Assembly (NCBI RefSeq): GCF_030463565.1
Contig: NC_134676.1
Location: 26,330,728 to 26,394,727 of the forward strand
From: Pelecanus crispus
Taxonomy: Eukaryota > Chordata > Aves > Pelecaniformes > Pelecanidae
Length of the DNA: 64,000 bases
Direction of reading: 5' to 3'
A model generated the notes under the pieces. The model saw only the letters and a program-made list of their open reading frames with translations, had not been told where the DNA came from and ran no database searches. Below, piece after piece: positions 60,501-64,000 of the stretch. The stretch's first letter is position 1; each line of letters starts with the position of its first letter. Position numbers and translations under genes: made by a program.

Positions 60501-60964
60501 TGCAATGGTTAACTAAAGGCATGCCCCACCAGCAATTCCAGCTCTGACACCTACCAGCAAGTGGAACAAATGCAATTTCAGTTCTGTGCAACAAACCTAC
60601 CTCTATCTAACAGTGGGGTAGGATGGCTACTTTAGTTCCTCTCCACTTAAGACACTAGATTTTCTGGATCTGAATAAGCAAGTCCCCTACATTCCCATAT
60701 TCAGTGATCCTCCACAGCGAGCACAGGGTACCAAGACCTATATGGTTATTTCTTCTCCACTGTGTCATGCCTCTGAGGCAATGAATTCTACACAGGAGTT
60801 TATTGCTTATGTGAATTCTGCCCCAACTCTATCAAAAGAGGCAAGCTTGGGATATTTCACACTGAAGCCTTCATACAGTACCTGTTGTCTGAGAAGGTCT
60901 TTCACATCTCCCAGTATTTGGTTCATCTGCATCATCTGACCCATCAGCTGCCTATTAAAATCAC
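36443..60964 (-). CDS. THBS4: THBS4 gene, exons 5-22 (5' partial)
   Basis: Thrombospondin 4 is a secreted pentameric glycoprotein of tendon, muscle and neural matrix that binds calcium, collagens and integrins. Eighteen minus-strand exons join in frame to 737 residues and TAA. Residues 1-44 form the coiled coil with cysteines 41 and 44 that would link the chains. Four EGF-like domains follow (about 60-240), with calcium-binding DIDEC motifs. Type 3 repeats rich in DxDxDGxGD and CD occupy about 260-495, and a C-terminal lectin-like domain occupies the rest, including [20 protein letters not shown] and [20 protein letters not shown]. All introns are GT/AG. About 224 N-terminal residues, with the signal peptide, lie beyond base 64000. 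COMP and THBS3 are close paralogues; the SERINC5 neighbour supports THBS4. Confidence 0.95.
36505..38492 (-). other. THBS4 intron 21
   Basis: A 2.0-kb intron. No mobile element or gene recognised. Confidence 0.85.
38493..38632 (-). CDS. THBS4: THBS4 exon 21, C-terminal domain
   Basis: The 140-nt exon lies between TTTCATTAAG and GTAATG. It encodes [20 protein letters not shown], then [20 protein letters not shown] and LKYRCN, with the conserved surface cysteine in VFCFS. Confidence 0.96.
39605..39631. repeat. Perfect 12-bp inverted repeat
   Basis: TTCCTAGGCTTC and GAAGCCTAGGAA are exact reverse complements separated by AAG. It would form a compact hairpin in DNA or RNA. No known small RNA is recognised. 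Confidence 0.9.
40233..40324. repeat. Perfect 46-bp tandem duplication
   Basis: Bases 40233-40278 and 40279-40324 are identical. The unit begins GGTGAATTATTTTTTAAATA and ends CAAATAACAGAATAA, with a 9-T run in each copy. Perfect identity in an intron suggests a recent duplication or an assembly artefact. Confidence 0.97.
40861..41033 (-). CDS. THBS4: THBS4 exon 20, C-terminal domain
   Basis: The 173-nt exon lies between TTCTGCAG and GTAAGA. It encodes [20 protein letters not shown], then [20 protein letters not shown] and [17 protein letters not shown], ending with two bases of arginine. Confidence 0.97.
41034..41529 (-). other. THBS4 intron 19
   Basis: A 496-bp intron; no recognisable element. 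Confidence 0.88.
41530..41726 (-). CDS. THBS4: THBS4 exon 19, C-terminal domain
   Basis: The 197-nt exon lies between ATCCTCAG and GTACTG. It encodes [20 protein letters not shown], then [20 protein letters not shown] and [20 protein letters not shown], the best conserved block of all thrombospondins. Confidence 0.97.
41727..41822 (-). other. THBS4 intron 18, 96 bp
   Basis: A very short intron with GTATGT donor and ATCCTCAG acceptor. Its length is a multiple of three and the exon 18 frame runs through it without a stop. Confidence 0.93.
41823..41871 (-). CDS. THBS4: THBS4 exon 18
   Basis: A 49-nt exon between TCTTACAG and GTATGT, encoding [16 protein letters not shown] and one base of glycine. 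The following intron is only 96 bp. Confidence 0.95.
41872..42828 (-). other. THBS4 intron 17
   Basis: A 957-bp intron with a GGGGGTGGGGGTGG stretch near 42199-42212 and nothing else notable. Confidence 0.88.
42829..43007 (-). CDS. THBS4: THBS4 exon 17, end of type 3 and start of C-terminal domain
   Basis: The 179-nt exon lies between GCATTCAG and GTAAAA. It encodes [20 protein letters not shown], then [20 protein letters not shown] and [20 protein letters not shown], the conserved transition into the lectin-like domain. Confidence 0.96.
43305..43498 (-). CDS. THBS4: THBS4 exon 16, type 3 repeats
   Basis: The 194-nt exon lies between TGCTCACAG and GTAAGA. It encodes [20 protein letters not shown], then [20 protein letters not shown] and [20 protein letters not shown], ending EDDN. 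It contains the most acidic part of the protein. Confidence 0.96.
43499..45455 (-). other. THBS4 intron 15
   Basis: A 2.0-kb intron. It has an A-rich simple tract around 45078-45121 and no recognised gene or mobile element. Confidence 0.85.
45456..45508 (-). CDS. THBS4: THBS4 exon 15, type 3 repeat
   Basis: A small 53-nt exon between TTTTGCAG and GTATGC. It encodes [17 protein letters not shown] and the first two bases of a serine codon. It fits exactly in frame with exons 14 and 16. Confidence 0.95.
45509..46297 (-). other. THBS4 intron 14
   Basis: A 0.8-kb intron. A 14-bp direct repeat AGTTCAAGCAAGAT occurs at 45720 and 45738, next to a long A run ending at 45708. Confidence 0.85.
46298..46416 (-). 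CDS. THBS4: THBS4 exon 14, type 3 repeats
   Basis: The 119-nt exon lies between TTCGCTAG and GTTAGC. It encodes [20 protein letters not shown] then [20 protein letters not shown], type 3 repeat sequence with regularly spaced cysteines. Confidence 0.95.
46417..47106 (-). other. THBS4 intron 13
   Basis: A 690-bp intron starting with the GTTGGT donor; no recognisable element. Confidence 0.85.
47107..47266 (-). CDS. THBS4: THBS4 exon 13, type 3 repeats
   Basis: The 160-nt exon lies between TCTTGCAG and GTTGGT. It encodes [20 protein letters not shown], then DACDNC... and [18 protein letters not shown]. The donor was chosen because only it joins in frame to exon 14 (giving DGDGIKN); a better-looking GTAATT lies 4 nt further on. 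A KGD tripeptide sits at 47143-47135. Confidence 0.93.
47267..48793 (-). other. THBS4 intron 12
   Basis: A 1.5-kb intron with a T-rich simple tract at about 47738-47800 (plus strand); nothing else recognised. Confidence 0.85.
48794..48901 (-). CDS. THBS4: THBS4 exon 12, type 3 repeat
   Basis: The 108-nt exon lies between CTGTCTAG and GTGCTG, phase 0. It encodes [20 protein letters not shown] then [16 protein letters not shown], a classic type 3 calcium repeat with two DxDxDG loops. Confidence 0.96.
49138..49242 (-). CDS. THBS4: THBS4 exon 11, end of EGF-like 4
   Basis: The 105-nt exon lies between TTGGTAG and GTAAGA, phase 0. It encodes [20 protein letters not shown] then [15 protein letters not shown], closing the EGF array and starting the calcium-binding wire. 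Confidence 0.95.
49243..50602 (-). other. THBS4 intron 10
   Basis: A 1.4-kb intron with no recognisable element. Confidence 0.85.
50603..50755 (-). CDS. THBS4: THBS4 exon 10, EGF-like 3/4
   Basis: The 153-nt exon lies between TTCTTACAG and GTGAGT, phase 0. It encodes [20 protein letters not shown], then EGF-like 4 with [20 protein letters not shown] and RGEVTCI. It contains a short coding pentanucleotide repeat at 50614-50632. Confidence 0.95.
51813..52351 (-). mobile_element. Solo LTR of an avian endogenous retrovirus
   Basis: Same family as the copy at 8688-9258 but reversed. In its own orientation it starts TGTCCTGTTTTCAGCTGGG, has TATATAAA (52089-52082) and ends GGGGTTAAACCATGACA. It is flanked by a perfect 5-bp target duplication ATTCC (51808-51812, 52352-52356). 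It lies in sense to THBS4. No internal viral genes remain. Confidence 0.92.
52990..54295 (+). mobile_element. CR1 LINE, 5'-truncated, plus strand
   Basis: About 1.3 kb of CR1 covering the later part of the reverse transcriptase and the ORF2 C-terminus, with frame changes. Recognisable pieces are the GVPQG-type region near 53330 (shifted), [34 protein letters not shown] and [20 protein letters not shown], then the 3' end ATGATTCTGTGATTCTA. The broken frames and missing start make it inactive. It is antisense to THBS4. Confidence 0.94.
54907..54984 (-). CDS. THBS4: THBS4 exon 9, EGF-like 3 (first half)
   Basis: The 78-nt exon lies between TTGCTAG and GTAAGT, phase 0. It encodes [20 protein letters not shown] then HCINTL, a calcium-binding EGF domain with DIDEC and the C-x-N hydroxylation-type context. 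Confidence 0.95.
54985..55480 (-). other. THBS4 intron 8
   Basis: A 496-bp intron with no recognisable element. Confidence 0.86.
55481..55618 (-). CDS. THBS4: THBS4 exon 8, EGF-like 2
   Basis: The 138-nt exon lies between TCTTTGCAG and GTGAGC, phase 0. It encodes [20 protein letters not shown] then [20 protein letters not shown] and AKNNKQ, the longer EGF domain with an inserted GIGLSYAK-type segment, characteristic of group B thrombospondins. Confidence 0.96.
55619..58730 (-). other. THBS4 intron 7
   Basis: A 3.1-kb intron; poly-A run at 56968-56982. No CR1, LTR or gene recognised. Confidence 0.85.
58731..58903 (-). CDS. THBS4: THBS4 exon 7, linker and EGF-like 1
   Basis: The 173-nt exon lies between GCATTAAAG and GTAAAA. 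A short linker ([18 protein letters not shown]) leads into EGF-like domain 1 with cysteines in C-x4-C-x5-C-x8-C-x2-C order, ending TCSDIDE, which begins the calcium-binding motif of the next domain. Confidence 0.95.
58904..60252 (-). other. THBS4 intron 6
   Basis: A 1.3-kb intron; nothing recognised. Confidence 0.85.
60253..60304 (-). CDS. THBS4: THBS4 exon 6, end of coiled coil
   Basis: The 52-nt exon lies between CCTCAAG and GTAAGT. It encodes [17 protein letters not shown] and one base of glycine. The ECQAC cysteines correspond to the inter-chain disulphide pair of pentameric thrombospondins. Confidence 0.95.
60305..60881 (-). other. THBS4 intron 5
   Basis: A 577-bp intron; nothing recognised. 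Confidence 0.86.
60882..60964 (-). CDS. THBS4: THBS4 exon 5, coiled-coil pentamer segment
   Basis: The 83-nt exon lies between CCCTGCAG and GTACTG. It encodes [20 protein letters not shown] then KDLLRQQ, heptad-like with M/L/I at core positions, matching the TSP/COMP pentamerisation helix. It starts by completing a codon from an exon outside the window. Confidence 0.95.
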
Positions 60965-63900
60965 CTGCAGGGAAACAGTAATGAAAAAGAATGCACAATG
61001 CACATAACTCTCCTTCATTTGCCATGATAATTTGTGAGATATAAGATGGAAACACTGTGAAAAGCCAAGGAGGGCAGACGCTACTGTTACTTAAGCCCTG
61101 CAGGACTCCTTACAGCAAACACAGTATCTAGCTCCAAATTTTATAAAGTGATTTGCATGAACTCAAGGCTTTTCTGGACTGAACTCCACTGTATACCACA
61201 GAAACAGGCAAAGCAGAAACCTATTCACAGAGAGAAAAGCAGTCTGTGATTTTTCTACCATTATTTCAGTGTCAAGGCTCTCCAGTAAGACCTAACAACA
61301 GTGACAGTTCATGCCGCCAGTGTCACAGGTTTCCCCCCAGGCCTGAGACCAGCAACTGTAAGTGAAACCTGGGGATTCCAAGATGGGGTTTTTGTGATAA
61401 CCCATTTGGGACAGGAGGGCAAGGCAGGGGCATGAGGTATCTGTGCATACAATGGGAAGTCACCCTCCATAAGTGTATTCCATGTCACCACAACTGATTC
61501 CTGCACACTTTTCAAAGTGAAGTTAGCCAGCTTTCAGAGCAAGCTCACTGTGCAGCTCCAAACATGCACCAAGAGCGCCTGCTCTGACAAGAACCACGCT
61601 TTTAATACGTGCGACAGTCATTTGGCTTTTCTTCCAAAAGGCAGCTCATCACACTGTACACAAGTTTCATGGCTGCGTTTGCTTCTGGGGGGGGGGTGCA
61701 GAGTTTGTATAGACTCACAAAGCATCTACTCAACACACTATGAACTCACACTAAAGTCAGTTCTCAATACCAAGTAACAAATTAAAGACCTCCAAGACAC
61801 GACCAAAAGTTACATCCGTAATGAGCCATAGGAAGGACCAGAACCAACCCCAGATCTTCTCATGAGACTCTTACTCTGTTAAATGAAACATCAGTTTTGA
61901 CCCAGTGACAGAGGAGCAGAGGGCGTGTTTAGCACAGTAGCTCATAGTAGTTTCTGTTCATAGCTCACTTCTGAGTTTGTAGCGCTCTCAAGCAGCTATT
62001 TGTTTACTTCTCTAAGTCTGTATGTCAAAACAAATTTCACAAATATACACTCTTTTACATTCTAAACAGGCAGGATATTTTGGTATTATGCTCAATGGCT
62101 TCAGGGAGGTTTACTCATGTGTTACTTTTATGAGTATTGAAAGCTTATATGAAAAATGCTTTTCTTAATGTTTACCTCATTGTTTTGTACTTCAAAGCAT
62201 GTCTAACTGTTTCCAAACATTCTAGTGGGAAACATCCAACCCCTCATATACTGTGTTTTCTTCATTTCAGATTTTCTCATCAAAACACTGAACAAGTTTA
62301 AAGACTCGGGAACCACCTGTTCCAGAACCTGCCTCTGTTCCGGTCCCAACCTTGTCTTATTTTTATCTGGGAGGAAGGCAGCAGGACTTAATATCATGGA
62401 TATTTCAGAATCCCATAATGGAACTTAGCACACAGGCTACTGGGACAGATGCTGGGGTCTGTTCTTGTCTCGTTGGGTTTTTTTTTAAACAAAGAATCGT
62501 TTAGGCATTATTGATTGAGATCTGCAAAAAATTCTGAAGATTTCAGATGCTGTTTGTTGGCTGGCATCTAAATCAAAACCAGATCTATTCTGTACAGTTA
62601 AGTTTTGCAAACTGTTAAACTTTAAGGTTGACTAAACAGGTTATACTGCCATGAACTACGTGTCCTGTTTGCAAATTTAGACAGCAAAACAGAAACAGAT
62701 GACTTCCCATAGTTGGGTTTTGTTACTTCCATTTAAAGCCAAGTCCTATGGTAGGCCCCACCTGCAGCAGAATGACCAGTGATCAGTGCTAAGAACTCAG
62801 AGGGACTTTCAGGGAGCTTGTTGGTCCACAGTATATTGTGGGGTGGCTTCTCCCAGGAGTGAGCAGGGTAAGCAAAAGGTAGAGCCTGAAGCTATACAGT
62901 TATCTGGTCCAACAATGAAGTCTCTCTCTTCCATACCCCACCTACCGAGGCAACTCCCCAGTTCAGCTAGTCCCTAGCTCTGTATACTCTGAGCCAGTAA
63001 CAACCTGAGTAACAGAATGGCTTTCACAGCAATAATTAAATTCAGAGACAGACATGCTTATTCTCTGTAAGCCTGAGGTCATGTCAGGGAGCTACCCTGT
63101 CTTTCTCTTCCCAGGACCTTGCAATATAGAATCACAGCATGGTTTGGGTTGGAACAGACCTTTAAAGATCATCTAGTGCAACCCCCTTGCCATGGCAGGG
63201 ACATGTTTCACTAGGTCAGGTTGCTCAAAGCCCCATCCAACCTGACTCTGAACGCTTCCAGTGATGGGACATCCACATATTCTCTGGTCAACATGTTCCA
63301 GTACAGGGCCTTGGATTTAGGGGAGGCAACGAGCTTCACTGCACAGCTAATTGGTCCAGGCAGGGCAAATGCACAAACACTACCTTGTGTAATTGCAGGC
63401 CACCATGAAATGCCTCATAGATACTTCTCTTCTAGCTCTCTTGGGAGCAATACTGGCTCAAGCACCCCACTTGCCCCCATCCGCAAAGTCAAAAGTCCTG
63501 AAGTGTCATTCAAAGAGACTGTGGTTACTTGGTCAGAGATCCACCCACGACTAAAGCAAGGATTATGGCTGACAAGAGAACAGTTTCCTGTCAGCCTATA
63601 ATCATCCACCAAAGAAGTTACATATGCAAGTTACACATGGAATTATGAAGAGGCAGGTTCAAAGTCAACAGAAGGAGACACCTCCTCAGACCTGTGATGA
63701 ATTTCTTGCCAGGAGACATTCTTGATCATGCATTCAAAACTGACTGGACAGATTCATGGAAGGAAACATATATTGAGTACAAAACACAAAGACTCCACCT
63801 CTGAGTTGAGAGATCTATATACCATGAACTGCTGGAGAATAGGAAAGTATTCAGGGAAAATCAAACTATAACTCCACTCTCTTATACTCTTCCCCTTGAG

Positions 63901-64000
63901 TCTATATTGGCACACTGTCTCTAATAGTAGCTAGGTTAAAAGAATCTTTGGTCAGGTGTAGCATAGCTATTTTTTTTTTACACTATGTCAGGTTCAGGTA
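60965..64000 (-). other. THBS4 intron 4 (partial)
   Basis: Non-coding sequence upstream of exon 5, with one CR1 fragment (63127-63310) and a nine-G run at 61688-61696. I found no exon of the N-terminal domain here, so the remaining 5' exons lie beyond the window. Confidence 0.75.
63127..63310 (-). mobile_element. CR1 LINE 3' fragment, minus strand
   Basis: The sequence ATAGAATCACAGCATGGTTT and the following TTGGAACAGACCTTTAAAGA match the reversed 3' end of a different CR1 subfamily, with the CAACCCCCTTGCCATGGCAG block typical of it. It is a short truncated copy. Confidence 0.85.

Noticed and set aside
60965-64000. N-terminal-domain exons of THBS4
   Set aside because: I searched the minus strand for the expected laminin-G-like segments and found none flanked by splice sites; they are probably outside the window.
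1-64000. CRISPR arrays, tRNA or rRNA genes, bacterial operons or phage genes
   Set aside because: No regularly spaced direct repeats, cloverleaf-like sequence or dense coding seen; the layout is that of a vertebrate genome.

Overview
This is a vertebrate nuclear window, almost certainly from a bird. Split coding exons with GT/AG splice sites lie in long AT-rich introns, and the interspersed repeats are CR1 retroposons ending in ATTCTATG-type tails plus avian-looking endogenous retrovirus LTRs. There are no operons, no bacterial-style genes and no CRISPR array. Two protein genes are recognised, both running off an edge of the window, and they point at each other.

Left half, plus strand: SERINC5 (serine incorporator 5, a multi-pass membrane protein). 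Coding exons 2 to 12 span 2142-26442 and join in frame to 453 residues ending in the family's typical C-terminus. Only the very short first coding exon (about nine codons) is missing and must lie before base 1. A long AT-rich 3' region follows, with a strong AATAAA at 32933, so the 3'UTR may be about 6.5 kb.

Right half, minus strand: THBS4 (thrombospondin 4, a pentameric calcium-binding matrix glycoprotein). Eighteen exons, 60964 down to 36443, join in frame to 737 residues. They cover the coiled-coil pentamer segment, four EGF-like domains, the aspartate-rich type 3 calcium repeats and the whole C-terminal lectin-like domain. The exons for the signal peptide and N-terminal domain (about 224 residues if the bird protein is as long as the human one) lie beyond base 64000. 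The exon count fits the usual 22, so I number them 5 to 22.

The THBS4/SERINC5 tail-to-tail order matches human 5q14 and, from general knowledge, the bird Z chromosome. Z linkage is inference. The roughly 3.3 kb between the two 3' ends holds a GC- and CpG-rich patch but no recognisable gene.

Repeats: three solo LTRs, two of one family with perfect 5-bp target duplications and one of another family in antisense inside SERINC5 intron 9; five CR1 fragments; a perfect 46-bp tandem duplication; and small simple repeats. I found no tRNA, rRNA or known small RNA gene. I see no undescribed biological system here. The points of most interest are a 96-bp THBS4 intron that stays open in frame, a KGD tripeptide where human THBS4 has RGD, two orphan CpG-rich patches, and an AU-rich element in the presumed SERINC5 3'UTR.
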